64,000 nucleotides of DNA from Hofstenia miamia (lineage: Eukaryota; Xenacoelomorpha; Acoela). Position 1 is the stretch's first letter. Every line of letters begins with the position of its first letter. The notes under the pieces are model-generated. The model saw only the letters and a list, made by a program, of their open reading frames with translations, searched no databases and was not told the DNA's origin. Shown in pieces: positions 12,201 to 24,826 of the stretch. The DNA lies in contig SCFE01000104.1 in the NCBI GenBank assembly GCA_004352715.1, positions 1,608,122 to 1,672,121 on the forward strand, given 5' to 3'. A program made the translations under genes and the position numbers.

Positions 12201-13880
12201 TGTTAAATGAAATTCAAAAACTGGCAAAATTCATCCCTATTGTGCTAACTTGATTCGTTTTAGAATGTTTTTAGATATAATTATCTCGAATTTTATAAAT
12301 ATTTTGGGATATTTTTCGGATGCCAAACATGACTTTGTTAAGAAAAATATGTGCTGGTTCCATGGATTCTGTTAAAACTCTGGAAATTTTTCAAATGATG
12401 TGCTATTTCCATTGAAGAAGTGACTATGCAAGAAGAGGCTACATTTGATGGTTGCAATTTTGTGTGGTAAATTATTGAGGGCTCATCATACAATTTTATG
12501 TTGATCTTTTTAAAAGCTCCAAATGTAACTCAATCGTTTCCAGTAACAGGCGTTAACTCTAATGTATTTTTCAACGTTGTGAAAGAGATTTTATTGATTA
12601 CTTAAACAAATGGTGTTAACATTTGAGGGATCTGTACAGATAATTACAATTCAAATGTTTCATTTTCTCAAAACTTGCCAATTATGCTGATGGTGGCAAG
12701 CCTTACACTTATCATCTTTCTGTTTGTTATACTGTAAAATATCTTTTTTGATGCCCCACCCCCAATTTGACAATAAACCGCAAAGAAGTTTTAATTTTTA
12801 AGTTGCACAGTTAAAATGTTCAATAAATGTTTGGGATATTGTTTTATCAAATAATTGTTTAGTTTCTTGGAAAAAACTGCCAATAGGCCTAGTTATTGAG
12901 CTTTGTATCCAGCTGATTATTAATAATTTGTTCGTTTGGTGTCGAACTCTGTCGGTGGCAATATTTTTCCCATGATAAAGTTGCTTAAAGCACTACCAGT
13001 TTTTGGAAGTACTTTTTGTGTAGTTATATATTTTAGATATAAGGAAAACATCATATCTACTTCATTTTTAAGAGGAGTTAAGAATCATTACGGCAAATAA
13101 AAACCTTATATACCGGTACTCATTGGATCAATCATTTTTGTTTTCTATTAATAATTTGAATTAATAGATAGTTTTGTATTGCAATAATCGAGTTTAAAAT
13201 ATTTCACATCACTTCAAATTAAAAAAAATGCTGCAGATTATCAGGCCGTATGTTAAGAGTGTGCTGACCTAACTCATGAATCGTTTTTTCATTCATTTTT
13301 GAGAAAATTGTTTAATATCTTGAAATATTCTTGAACTTTTTGATCATGGACTATGCAAAGATATTTGAGAATCACTAGAAAGCACATGCTGTCTCTTTGT
13401 GATTGGCTAATGTTTAGTATATATTAATTTCGCATATAGAATTCAGTAATTATTTATTACAATGTCATATATCATGGAATAGAAAAGGAAGTCTAAATCT
13501 GGAGGAGTCATCTTGCCATGATGGTTTCGCCGAAAACCTTTTCTCGTATATTGTTAAAAAATTTCGCACAAAAGAGATTGAATTTCTTCTGACATGTTAG
13601 TTGAAGATTAATTAGTATTGAAACACGGATACATACCTATTCTCTAGGTAATGCAAACCAATTACAACCCATTGCGTTCGTTTTATTTTGTTGATTTTCC
13701 TTATCCAGATGAAAGAGTGCCAGGTCGATCAATGCAGTTCGTTGAAAGTCGCAAAACATTTTTAGGAATAGTATTTGAAATATAACTCTGAACTTCTTTG
13801 GATGTCCAAAATAAACTATTATGATACTCAAAAAATGTAAAAAATGGAATATACGTACTGTAAACAAATATACGAAATTC
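9296..13880. other. intergenic, nothing supported
   Basis: About 4.6 kb of AT-rich sequence without a recognisable exon, RNA gene or transposon on either strand. The longest open frames are 72-74 codons and look random. A GC-richer patch at about 10975-11090 contains no open reading that I recognise. Confidence 0.45.
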
Positions 13881-13883
13881 AAT

Positions 13884-13970
13884 CTTTATTGTGCGCAATG
13901 ACATTTCTCTTGTGCAAAATTGAATTTTTATTGAGCAAAATTAAATCTCTCTAGTGCGAATTTGAGAATG
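13884..13970. repeat. degenerate 22-bp tandem repeat, about four units
   Basis: Units built around TTGTGCGCAAT / TTGTGCAAAAT / TTGAGCAAAAT / TAGTGCGAATT recur at a spacing of about 22 bases. They are diverged, so this is an old minisatellite rather than a recent expansion. Confidence 0.6.
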
Positions 13971-15001
13971 AAAAGGTGTATAAGAAACTGATTTTCAAAG
14001 TTGTATACTGGTGCTAACTGAAGCTATTCCAAGTACAAATGATATTATACTAATCCCTTGAATGAATTATGTCCCTTCAAGAGGACATTTAGGCAATGAA
14101 AATGTTTCATTGAAAAATTGCCCTCCGCCAAAAAGAATTCATATCCTGATTTAAAGGAATAATATTGGCTAAGTTGCTTAACCAATTAAGTTCATTTTGA
14201 CACTAAGTTAGATTTAATTATTGTAATATTTCAATTAATGGACAAATTCTCTTTTACCACCCTTGGAAAAACCATAGTACCCCCCCCCGAGAAGACTTGT
14301 TTTTAAAAAGGTACATTACATTGAAGTTATGCTTTAATGCATTTATACATGAAATTATTTTTTATGAAGTCAAATCATTATATAAATTTTAAAAAGAAGG
14401 GATGTATCAATTTTATTAATACATTTTAATATCTCTGCTTCTAATTGTGTATGAAAAATGCATATTTACCGTTTATTTTATGTGTTTTTGCAGGCATTCT
14501 ATGGACAACAAAGAATATAACGGATATGTCATAACCACTAATCAAGATATTATTTTTTGCTTTTTGTAGTTATGTATTATAAAATAGTTTAATTGAAATT
14601 TTATACAAATTGATACCTAAGTTATTCAATAGATATTTCAATAAAATCTATATCTAAATATGTTAATGAACACATAAAACAATCAATATACAAAATCAAT
14701 AGTAAAGTAAAATTTCATGGATTACACAACATCTTTTACACAGGTAGTTACAAAGTACAAAGAATAGTTAGGATTTTTTCTGAAGATCTTCTTTCAGTCA
14801 ATGAACATTCATCCAATATATTACTGTCACAAGTGACATTATTGAAACACTGGGTTTGTCCAGAAGAATTTACAGATTTACGGATTTCACCAATACTAAA
14901 AGTTGGAATTTGTCATCATGAAATTTACTCTTAATTAAATGAGTGTAACAGAGCTATATTTATTCAATATGGTTTAATTATAGTCCCAATTGTTTTTTCG
15001 G

Positions 15002-15035
<34 letters not shown>

Positions 15036-15113
15036 TCATACCACTAGTAATTTTCACTGAGTTTAGCCAAAACATCTAATTATAGCACATTTAATTATAA
15101 TGAAGGCTGTCAT
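13971..15113. other. intergenic; (TA)n at about 15005-15031
   Basis: No gene seen. It contains a C9 homopolymer at about 14281 and, at the right edge, a (TA)n tract directly next to the Tc1 remnant at 15114-15780. Confidence 0.5.
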
Positions 15114-15780
15114 TTATAGGAAATGATTGCCTATGCATTGAAGATAAAGATAATATCTGGTTGATCCTCCTCTAACATCTGAGAGATCTCTTACCCATTG
15201 GTGTATGCTTCCATAAAGAATTTTTATTAATCTTAGGATATCATGATCAATGTTCCAGAGAACCTCTGATTGCTTGATGATATCTATTGTGCAATTCTCT
15301 TGGATAGCATGCTTCAATACTGTCCAGATTATATCAGTAATAAACATGTCTAGGCCAAAGGCTGGCCAGTACAACAGTTTCGCAGCATTGTCTTTCATAA
15401 AACAGGGTGCTAACTGAGATGATTGCAGGGAACGTTTTCTTACAGAAATATAATTCTCAAATTTTTCATATTGGTGATATGAGGTAGGAGATAGATTTGC
15501 AGAACATCATGATATTTGATTGTATTGATAGACCCTCTATAGTGACTAAGGGTCTTTGTCCTTCCATACGAATGCTGAGCATCAATGATTTTGAATAGCT
15601 GCACATGCTAGTAAATATGCATGCTGCAACCTCAACCTTCTGCGGGATATAAATCTTCCTCGACACTTAACATCCATGCTTCCAATCCTGTGATGAAGCT
15701 GAAGGATGAAGCCCACAGTGGGATTGACAATATTCAGGATGGTTGCAATGTATCAAATTCAAAACCAGGGTTATGATGTT
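15114..15780 (-). pseudogene. Tc1-like transposase remnant (C-terminal half)
   Basis: On the minus strand the C-terminal block reads YWPAFGLDMFITDIIWTVLK, a damaged version of the Tc1 WPARSPDLNPIENLW block, and the protein ends near DVRGGSTRYYL, like the RGGHTRY tail of many Tc1 transposases. Upstream, across stops, GQRPLVTIEG resembles the GPLVRIEG block, and FMKDNA resembles FQQDNAPCH with the following stretch deleted. The element is therefore internally deleted as well as frameshifted. It is flanked by (TA)n tracts at about 15005-15031 and 15871-15897, so it may lie in a TA repeat. Complete terminal repeats were not recognised. Confidence 0.75.
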
Positions 15781-15833
15781 AAATCAGGAGGTACCAGATG
15801 ATGTTTAGACATTTGATGGGGATTTTAACCAGC

Positions 15834-15855
15834 TACTCTCTCTTTCTCTCTCTTT

Positions 15856-15897
<42 letters not shown>
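15834..15897. repeat. (CT)n followed by (TA)n microsatellite
   Basis: Compound simple repeat: CT-rich tract to about 15870, then uninterrupted TA to 15897. Confidence 0.95.
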
Positions 15898-15901
<4 letters not shown>

Positions 15902-16420
15902 GGAGTTCAAAATGTAAATTTTAAATATCTGACTATTTATGAATAGTAAAGCTCTCAGTGAAATGTAAAGTTGTGAATGCATTCAAAGAGTGATTGAAAT
16001 TCCTAAAAGCATCCTGGCAGCAGTGTGTGACCAAGCTGTCTGAGCATTGCTCAACAAATTGACTCACTCGAAAGCAAATATTTCAGCTGTTTTATGACCC
16101 CATTGTTACGTATTCTTTGAAAACTGCTACATACACTGTTCTCAGATAAGCTTTGGTAAAGCACTTTAGGACACTGGCAGCTTTCAGCAAACTGAATGAA
16201 GCAAATATGCAGCATAGTCCTCAATACAGCAAATCATGTAGCCCTATTATTGGTTTCTCTCGCTAAGATGCATAATTTAACATTATTAATCATATCATAT
16301 CATTTGAATAGCCACATGATTTTATAATTTACAGTAAATGCATTTCCAAAAATATTTTCAGGGGTGGTTCAATTAATTTGTCCAACACTGTACTGATATA
16401 TATATATATATATATATATA
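15898..16420. other. non-coding, ends in (TA)n at a gap
   Basis: GC content rises at 15990-16240, but no domain is recognisable on either strand and stops interrupt all frames. The segment ends in a (TA)n tract (about 16395-16420) that runs into the assembly gap. Confidence 0.45.
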
Positions 16421-16686
16421 NNNNNNNNNNNNNNNNNNNNNNNNNNNNNNNNNNNNNNNNNNNNNNNNNNNNNNNNNNNNNNNNNNNNNNNNNNNNNNNN
16501 NNNNNNNNNNNNNNNNNNNNNNNNNNNNNNNNNNNNNNNNNNNNNNNNNNNNNNNNNNNNNNNNNNNNNNNNNNNNNNNNNNNNNNNNNNNNNNNNNNNN
16601 NNNNNNNNNNNNNNNNNNNNNNNNNNNNNNNNNNNNNNNNNNNNNNNNNNNNNNNNNNNNNNNNNNNNNNNNNNNNNNNNNNNNNN
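16421..16686. other. assembly gap (266 N)
   Basis: Run of N. Both flanks carry TACTGATATATA, so the gap lies inside a long (TA)n tract. Confidence 1.
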
Positions 16687-16688
16687 TA

Positions 16689-16722
<34 letters not shown>

Positions 16723-16725
<3 letters not shown>

Positions 16726-17994
16726 TACTGGCCAAAAGTTTGGGAACACTCTCCAAATTTAGAAATTTTTGTATTTTACACTAAAAAACACAATGTAGAA
16801 ACAATATAATTACTCAATGTAGAAACATTATGATAACACCGTGTAGAAAGTAAATAGTTGATTCAGAAAAACTCACTAATATTTAGTATATCCGCCATTA
16901 TTGGCCAAATACGCAGCAATGCTCCCTCAGATAGTCGAGTAATGTGCATTGGCGCTTCCACAGACAGTTTTTGATGTGATGCCAGCACTCTTCTATGACG
17001 TTGAGGTCTGGGGAGTTTCCTGGCCAGTTCTCAAGCAGCCGAAAGTCTTGTGAATGCAATCCACTGTTTCACAACTTTGGTGCTGTGGCAAGGAGCACCG
17101 TCTTGTTGTAGTACAGATTTTCCGCGAAGCTGCATAAACATGGGAACTTTCTCCTGAATGATTTTGAGGTAGGGCTTGGCTGTGACTGTCTTGTAAGGAA
17201 CAAAATGCAGACCAGCGCGCCCATTCGCCGTTATAGCACCCCAAATTTTTTACTTGTAACGTGGGTTGAATCTTTGGTGTCTTGATCGTCGAACGTGTGG
17301 CCGGTATGATGTAAACTGGCAAATCTTGGATTCATCACTAAACATTACTTGATGCCACATCTTGGCGGTGTAGTGTTGGTATTGCCTTCAGAAGCGCAAC
17401 TGGTCTTGAATGTTCTTTGAAGACAATCGGGGTTTGGCTGCCAGTTTGCACGATGGATGGTCAAAGGTAGTATTCAATCGACACCTAATGGTGCGTGTTG
17501 ATACATTCTGCACTACCGCACCTAGATTTGTTTGACTTCAGAAGATGTAGAGAATGGTTGATTGACGATGGAACGGTGAATGAGACGGTCAATTTTAAGG
17601 GTTGTCACTTTTGGTCTTCCTAACAGCTTGTGAGAGGAAAAATTTTGCAGTTGTTGATAGTGAGTAACACTTCTGGATACCGAAGATACTGACATGCCCA
17701 TTCTAACAGCTATAGCGAGATAATTGTACCCCTCCTCATATAAGATATGAGTTTGAGCAAGCTTTGTTAGTGAAATTTCACTACCACGGACCATATTTCA
17801 AACTATAATGATAGCTTTTTCAGTGAAAATGTATTGTGTGTAAATCTCACGTTGTGTTAATTTGATTGTCTAAGTGAATCTGTTATAAATTCTAAGAAAA
17901 AATTAGGAATTTCAGGAATTTTATGAAGTTTCCAAGAAATAGCATAAAAGATGCTTTAGACAGGTTACTGTTCCCAAACTTTTGGCTAGTACTG
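16723..17994 (-). mobile_element. end-to-end Tc1-like transposon, 1,272 bp
   Basis: Both termini are visible. The left begins CAGTACTGGCCAAAAGTTTG and the right, reverse complemented, begins CAGTACTAGCCAAAAGTTTG, with identity continuing to GGGAACA. Each end is bordered by TA, the Tc1 target duplication, and lies in a (TA)n tract. Length and terminal structure fit the Tc1 family. The transposase inside is on the minus strand and broken. A shorter relative sits at 6357-6739. Confidence 0.93.
16898..17794 (-). pseudogene. Tc1-like transposase
   Basis: The start ATG at 17794 opens MVRGSEISLTKLAQTHILYE, followed by a helix-turn-helix (AIAVRMGMSVSSVSRSVTHY) and the GRPKVTT linker typical of Tc1 DNA-binding domains. 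The frame shifts near 17525; the product continues through VSTRTIRCRL, MWHQVMFSDESKICQF (first catalytic Asp), IWGAITANGRAG, LQQDGAPCHSTKVVKQW (second Asp) and GNSPDLNVIEECW (third acidic position). It stops at 16898-16900. About 299 codons is close to a full-length Tc1 transposase. The three catalytic positions survive, but frameshifts and at least two stops (including one just before IWGAI) inactivate it. Confidence 0.9.
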
Positions 17995-18013
17995 TATACA
18001 TATATATATATAT

Positions 18014-19013
18014 NNNNNNNNNNNNNNNNNNNNNNNNNNNNNNNNNNNNNNNNNNNNNNNNNNNNNNNNNNNNNNNNNNNNNNNNNNNNNNNNNNNNNNN
18101 NNNNNNNNNNNNNNNNNNNNNNNNNNNNNNNNNNNNNNNNNNNNNNNNNNNNNNNNNNNNNNNNNNNNNNNNNNNNNNNNNNNNNNNNNNNNNNNNNNNN
18201 NNNNNNNNNNNNNNNNNNNNNNNNNNNNNNNNNNNNNNNNNNNNNNNNNNNNNNNNNNNNNNNNNNNNNNNNNNNNNNNNNNNNNNNNNNNNNNNNNNNN
18301 NNNNNNNNNNNNNNNNNNNNNNNNNNNNNNNNNNNNNNNNNNNNNNNNNNNNNNNNNNNNNNNNNNNNNNNNNNNNNNNNNNNNNNNNNNNNNNNNNNNN
18401 NNNNNNNNNNNNNNNNNNNNNNNNNNNNNNNNNNNNNNNNNNNNNNNNNNNNNNNNNNNNNNNNNNNNNNNNNNNNNNNNNNNNNNNNNNNNNNNNNNNN
18501 NNNNNNNNNNNNNNNNNNNNNNNNNNNNNNNNNNNNNNNNNNNNNNNNNNNNNNNNNNNNNNNNNNNNNNNNNNNNNNNNNNNNNNNNNNNNNNNNNNNN
18601 NNNNNNNNNNNNNNNNNNNNNNNNNNNNNNNNNNNNNNNNNNNNNNNNNNNNNNNNNNNNNNNNNNNNNNNNNNNNNNNNNNNNNNNNNNNNNNNNNNNN
18701 NNNNNNNNNNNNNNNNNNNNNNNNNNNNNNNNNNNNNNNNNNNNNNNNNNNNNNNNNNNNNNNNNNNNNNNNNNNNNNNNNNNNNNNNNNNNNNNNNNNN
18801 NNNNNNNNNNNNNNNNNNNNNNNNNNNNNNNNNNNNNNNNNNNNNNNNNNNNNNNNNNNNNNNNNNNNNNNNNNNNNNNNNNNNNNNNNNNNNNNNNNNN
18901 NNNNNNNNNNNNNNNNNNNNNNNNNNNNNNNNNNNNNNNNNNNNNNNNNNNNNNNNNNNNNNNNNNNNNNNNNNNNNNNNNNNNNNNNNNNNNNNNNNNN
19001 NNNNNNNNNNNNN
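18014..19013. other. assembly gap (exactly 1,000 N)
   Basis: A run of exactly 1,000 N, probably a gap of nominal size. Left flank is the (TA)n tract beyond the Tc1-like element; right flank starts in a C-rich stretch. Confidence 1.
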
Positions 19014-22000
19014 CCAGTAACATTGCCCCCCCCCAACATTCAAAATTAATTTTTAGTGGCTTCATTTAAAGCCTGAAAAAGGAATGTTATGTCTGGAATA
19101 TAGAAATCGAGAAAAATAATTTTTTAATCGACGCACCCAATCGACGAAGTTGCGTAATTTAACATCAGACAGAGGTTAATGCGTTTCCACAATACAGCGG
19201 CGATTTGAAAGAGAATTTTTAAATTTAGCCACCAGCACAATTCTGCTTTCATACTTTGAAGTCAATTAGATTGTCATCCAAACAAAGCCATTTGTGGATG
19301 TACGATAACTAGGCATTTAAATAAACTTATTTCTTCCGATATTTTGAAATTGCTAAATGTACGTTTATTTATATCAAAAGAACACATCGCGGTATAGATA
19401 ATTGTAAAAAGAACACTGCTTCATGAATAAATCCGAACATCCTAGTATGGGATAGTCGCATAACTCCTTATGATACATAATTACCACCTTATTTTATTGC
19501 ACAAAGAAAAATACAATTCCAATAAAAAGACTGATTTGAAAATTGAGCAAAGGCGAGAACAGCAGCAATGGTAAATAAGAGGTCTCTATCATTCCATAGA
19601 CCTCGCTTACGTCTAAGTAAAAAAAATTGGAACCCTTATTGGATTCGTTTCAAGCATTTATAAAAAATATTAAAAAATTGTGTACAGGAGCGTAAATAGA
19701 ATTTTAAATTTAACAAATACATCGAAGTAATTTTCACATAATATTGACAAAATTAATTCACGTCTTAAACATAATTAAAGTACATAAAAAAATAAACGGC
19801 GGACACCCACTGATAAAATTCTATGTTAAAACGCTGATTTATACTGAAATTGAGAGCACACGTAGATTAAATGTTCACATTCCATGGTAGTTTGTTTTCT
19901 AAACAGCTTCAAATATAAAATATAACTACAACTCAAAGAAGCTGTAAAATGTCTTAAAGAGTGAACAAAAGAAGTTAATTAGAGAAGAAAAAATTCATTC
20001 GTTATAGACGCATATCATTTTAAAAATATTATAGCTTAATCAGCGGTTAATAACTATTTTACATAAAATTTCCACGACAGATAAATGCATAACTAATTCA
20101 AACCAATTCAAACATTTACTAGTACTAAAAAACTTATTGATTAATTTTAAACAGCCTAGCGTCTGTTTTAAAGGACAACCCGTTTTTCCACATGTACAAA
20201 AAATTTTCTCCAAGCCTATTTCCAAATTTGAAAATCTTGAGGCATGGGTAGGTCTATTGGGGAACATGCATTAATGCAATGTTGAAAATTTCTATTAAAG
20301 CTTATTGCTGTGGCAGAGATTGTTGAATAGATAAACAAATTTTCTTAGAAATTTTCGAATTTTTGAAAAAGATTTAAATTCTCTCCATACTTAGTACCAG
20401 GCTGTTTAAGGTTAATACGAACATCATGGATTGGAAATAAATACTTTTAAAATACTGATTTATGATTTTGTTTACGAAATCACAATAATTACACTGTGTG
20501 ACATAAAATTCAATTGACGAATTTTTGTCAATTTTGGGACGAGAATTACGAATTTGAATGTCATTTTACCCAGAAAACCATACATTTTAAGTAATTTATA
20601 TTCTAAGTTTAGAAAGCCTACACAGCATTGTTTTGTTGACTTAATGTCTCGGACTATATGCGTATACGGCAGTGGGCTTTTGAAGTTAAGCCTTCTCTGT
20701 AACAAATTTCCAACCGTCGTGATGTGTCGCATTGGGGATCAGGATTGCGAAAGAATTTTATTGACATAATTTCATGCTCCTTGCATACTACATAACTACC
20801 ATGCTCTGTGTTTATAACAACATTAATATTTTCTCTAAAATATCATGGCTTCTATTAAATGCAAAATCTGTGTACATTCTTTCAGTTACATTTGTGGATA
20901 TTATATTCTGAAAAATCAATTCATTACAAATAAGTGGTGAGTAAAAAAAATATTCTGAGGCAAATGAAATATTTTTTGGAACTTAGCATTTATCAGGATA
21001 TTGTATCTTGACACCCAAGTAGAACAATACCATTTGATATTCTTCATGTTTAGCATGAATCGAGAAACCACAATGGTAAGTGTTAGTTTTATCTATGAAT
21101 AATGGGGGATTCTCGTATACCAATGCATCTCGTGAACCTCTGCCTCGCAGCATTGAGCTCTAATATTTAAATGCACTAATATTAAAGTAGTCATGTGTAA
21201 CCTCCAAAAAAATTTCAGGGAACATGTATGCGAAGGTGAAATTGATTTTTCTATCATAAATTCTCAGAATCTCCATTATCCTTTTCAGAATAATTTGAAT
21301 AAATTTATTGCAAAATTAAATCTTAGCATGAGACAAACTGAAATTTTCCTTGTTACATTGAAGAAATGGGATATTGCCAGGCATGTCTACTAAACTTCAT
21401 TTTCTGAAATTTGAAATGAATGTTTTTCCTGAAAATTTTGGTTTGCATAATGATGAAAAAGGGGAAATTTTTATGAGTGTGGTTATATCTAGAACATATT
21501 GAAATCAGCAGAAAATAACACATTGAGAGTAGAATTCAGCCTCATATAGCTTCCGTAGGTTGAAATGAATGAAAATCATTTATTACTTATTTGATAATCA
21601 TTAAAGAAAAATTTGCTGAAAAGCTAAGAACCTTGATGATATTTCAACTAAAAGAATTGGAAAAAGATATTATTTAGGCAATATTTTAGCCTCCTGACGT
21701 TTGGATAAATAGAAAACATCTGCTGACATTAAAATCAAAATACAATCAGATGTTTGTGAACAATTATAAACGTCATTTGAGGATTTTTGGACTCTCCATG
21801 ACAATACAATTTCCGATTTCTAAATTAAATCATCTATTTAGGCCATAAATTAAATTTCCTAAAATTTGAGTTTGTATTTAGCAATAACAAATTGACCAGA
21901 AACGCTGAAAAAAAGTACTCAAAATTAAGAAAAATATTTTTAGTCACACAGTGTTATATATGATTACCGTCATATGAAAAGTATTTGAAATAAAGTTAGT

Positions 22001-22168
22001 TTCTTTACAAAAGAGATCATGGGGTGCTTATGATGCAATGCTATGTAAAAATTAAAAGTCATGTATATAAACATTAGTTGGAAAGATTGGATTCGAATTT
22101 CTTCCAGAAATAGCTGTACGCAATTAAAAAATCACTATTATTTGGAAATCAAACAAAAGTGAACTCAC
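19014..22168. other. probable MGAT1-like intron or flank, no further exon found
   Basis: Lies downstream, on the minus strand, of the MGAT1-like exon at 22169-22295. I searched for the next expected segments of the family (an SQDCGH-like block, GYYKIARHY, EDDLE) on the minus strand and did not see them here. Short open frames at 20472-20769 overlap on both strands and carry no domain. The missing exons may lie in the 1-kb gap or further left. Confidence 0.45.
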
Positions 22169-22295
22169 TTTAGCACAGAGTCGATAGCACGAGTGACCGT
22201 CGGACGATTACAAGCAATTATTAAAACTGGAATGACGTGTATGTTGCGATGTGGAGACGGAGGAAGCTGTACAGAGTTGTCGGAAGTTTGAGATT
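22169..22295 (-). CDS. Mgat1: MGAT1-like GlcNAc-transferase I, exon at start of GT13 domain
   Basis: A 127-bp exon with acceptor TTTTAG (AG at 22297-22296) and donor GTGAGT at 22168. Its 41 whole codons include a proline-rich linker (QLPPSPHRN) and then HVIPVLIIACNRPTVTRAID. This matches the opening strand of the GT13 catalytic domain of alpha-1,3-mannosyl-glycoprotein 2-beta-N-acetylglucosaminyltransferase, where the family has VIPxLxIACxRxTVxR. The enzyme adds GlcNAc from UDP-GlcNAc to the Man5 N-glycan core in the medial Golgi, opening hybrid and complex N-glycan synthesis. The two leading bases complete a GAA codon with the single base left by the exon at 24827-24920. The related POMGNT1 has a similar block but fits less well. 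Later catalytic exons, including the DxD metal-binding block, were not found. Confidence 0.85.
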
Positions 22296-22600
22296 CTAAA
22301 ATGTAAAGATAAAACACAACTTAAATAATCATCAACCTGGAGAAATAGAAAAAATATACACTGATAAAAATAATGCAAGTATTTATAAGACAGTGATGTA
22401 CATATCCAAATCCAAATCGCATGTTCAAACTAGTAAACGAAAAATTCAGTAAAATGATGCAGTCAAAGACATACAAAGGAAAGTACTTTATAAACTTAGA
22501 ATTAGACTTTACTGATAATGAGGTCAATTGAAATGATCGTTCCGTTGATGTGTTGAATATATTATTATATACAAATTTAATTAAATTTACAAAAAACCTG

Positions 22601-23390
22601 CTAGGGACTCAGGAAGTTGTAGAAGGCCACTGACTTCACTCGAATCACAAGACTGTCGGATGTGCTTTCAAGTCGTCTTCTCCGCATTTGCATTTTAAAT
22701 CTGGGAAACCAATCGAAGTCGCAGGGGCTGAGGTCCAGTAAAGCCCGCACAGTTTGCGCTTTGTGAGGTGTCCTTTGTCGCGGAGAAACAAAAACCCCCT
22801 TCTGCAAGAGGTTTTGCCTCGTCTTCCTTAGTGCTGGATAAAGATTTTTTCTGGAGGCACTTTTTATTGTAGGCGCTATTAACAGTTGTCTTTTGAGGCA
22901 CAAGATGAACGAGAATGATGCTTTGAATATCGTAGGCAACAATCAGCATAACTTTATGTTGACTCGGGCTGTGACAAACTTTCGAGGACAAGAACGTCGA
23001 GATGCCATTCAGCAGATTGAATTTCAAGCTCCGGCTCGATCCAGTGAAAGAATGATTCCTCTTTTCATGATAGCGAGCTAGGAATTGCTGGCAGATTTCA
23101 ACACGAAGTTGTCATTGATCCTCAGTCCAACACTGCGGTACCGATCAAGCACAAATTTTCCTCATGTTCAAAACCCACTTTGCAAGAAAGTTCTGCACAC
23201 GTTCATCGCAAACATTGTTCTGATCACAGCCTTGTAAAGATGTTTTTCGACTTCCATAACTGCTACTCCACGAGCAATCTGGATCTTAATGAAAGAGCGC
23301 TCATCTTCGTCAGTGAAATGTGATATGTCAACTGAGAGAATTGAATTGCCAACTGCAGTGTAACTGCTTTACTTGCTTTATGAAATGTAT
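22601..23390 (-). pseudogene. degenerate mariner-like transposase
   Basis: On the minus strand, through stops and frameshifts, the order of a mariner transposase can be followed. A QLRVEICQQFLARY-like segment comes first (family: QRVEICREML). SFFHWIEPELEIQSAEWH follows (family: ETWIHHYDPESKRQSMEW), then KVMLIVAYDIQSIILVHLVP (family: KVMLTVFWDxxGVILxDFLP) and KTTVNSAYN. The end reads HKAQTVRALLDLSPCDFDWF (family: HTAxxTxxLL...SPDLAPSDFxLF), ahead of GRRF-like residues. A deletion removed sequence between the HNA block and the LSPCDF block. The remnant sits inside the intron between the two MGAT1-like exons. No intact frame and no clear terminal repeats. Confidence 0.8.
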
Positions 23391-24102
23391 TCAGTCAACT
23401 TTTACGACTTTAACCATGTGACGCAATGTCAGGTTTTCTGATGTTTAATAGTTGCATGTGAAACTATTTAATGGTAATTCCATAAGCTTTTGAAAATATT
23501 AAAACACTCTCGGAAGGAACTTTTGAAATGATCCTCGTAATAGAGTTAACATAAATGTAATGTCTCCAAAATAATGCTATGTACGAATCGAATTAAGAAC
23601 ATGATATTAAAATACAAGTACAACGCAAAAAAGTTTGAAATCATTAACAATGAATAAGTTAAAGTCAAAAAGAGAGATACCAAATATCTATGTTTATTAG
23701 AAAATGTCATAAATGCACTGACGCCAGTAATGGCAATGCCTAAAACCTATAATACAAAGCTTTGTAATACAATTGCCGCAACCGCGTCCAGCGAGCACTT
23801 AGTTGGCAACAAGAAACAGGAATTCAGTCTGAATAATTATGATTTGGAGAAACATTAAAATAAAAATTGAATAATAAGGCACAGGGTATTTCGGTGAGAA
23901 AAAACAGTAAATGAAGTTCATAAACATCGACGCAAAAACGGAGAAAGAGTAAAGAGAAGCCGAAGTTTGTGATTGCTATAAAGGAAGAACGCATGTGCAA
24001 ATGAAAATCCAAAAATTTGTATTCCCATCTCATTGATGTGGTAGTTACGAATATGTTCCAGCATGGACAATACACTTGTATTGAAAGCATGGTTAGAATT
24101 TT

Positions 24103-24218
24103 TTTGAAGAAAACTATGAGAAGTGTTATATTGTGAAAGCTTCAGCAATATATATATATATATTTGAAGAAAACTATGAGAAGTGTTATATTGTGAAAGC
24201 TTCAGCAATATATATATT
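24103..24218. repeat. 60-bp tandem duplication
   Basis: TTTGAAGAAAACTATGAGAA and the following 27 bases occur twice at exactly 60-bp spacing with no difference seen, separated only by a TA run. It lies in the intron between the two MGAT1-like exons. The duplicated frame gives a minus-strand open reading frame that is not otherwise supported. Confidence 0.9.
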
Positions 24219-24826
24219 GATCTGAGATATTCAAAGCAAATAAGAGTTGGCTGGTTGGTTGAAACAACATGGAGTTCTGCAATCCACATTTCGAAATGGC
24301 AAAACGCTTAAGAACGATATCAGTAACAGCAAAACTTAAAGAACAGATACATTTTGAGGATGAGCAACACTAATCGAGAAATAGGAAGAACTCTAGGAAA
24401 ACAATGCCTCAGTAAAGCAGTGTATTGTGTTACTTTGCACTAGATAGAAGAACATCATTAGATGAAGTTAGAGAATCCCCGAATAAACTGCCTATACGAA
24501 AGAGAGCAAGAGCGTACCTGAGTGTAGAATTGGAATGCAAAAATATTTGTGTTGGTGTTATGGTTAGGTGGATTTTATTACTACTCAAAGATTTTCGAAA
24601 GCAATGCATTTGATTCTCAACATCTTTGGAGATAATTGGTAATTGAGTTTCAATGGGCAGCTATAATTTTACGTTTAAAGTAGTTCGACATCGCCAAATC
24701 CAGTTTTGCAGAAAACAGATGTACCGGACAAAATAAAAATAAATTAAAGATGCAATGAAACTGAATGGAATTATTAATAAAAGAAATTATTGACTTTTAA
24801 TAAATTATAATTCAATTTATCGCTAC

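Noticed and set aside
16369-16756. Open frames of Ile-Tyr repeats running through N bases (also at 6637-6966 and 17892-19065)
   Set aside because: They are (TA)n translated on either side of assembly gaps; the middle is unknown sequence.
20554-20769. Overlapping open frames on both strands near 20.5-20.8 kb considered as the next MGAT1-like exon
   Set aside because: The GDQDCE residues are on the wrong strand and do not match the SQDCGH context of the family.
22893-23081. 62-codon plus-strand open frame
   Set aside because: Antisense of the mariner-like transposase remnant.
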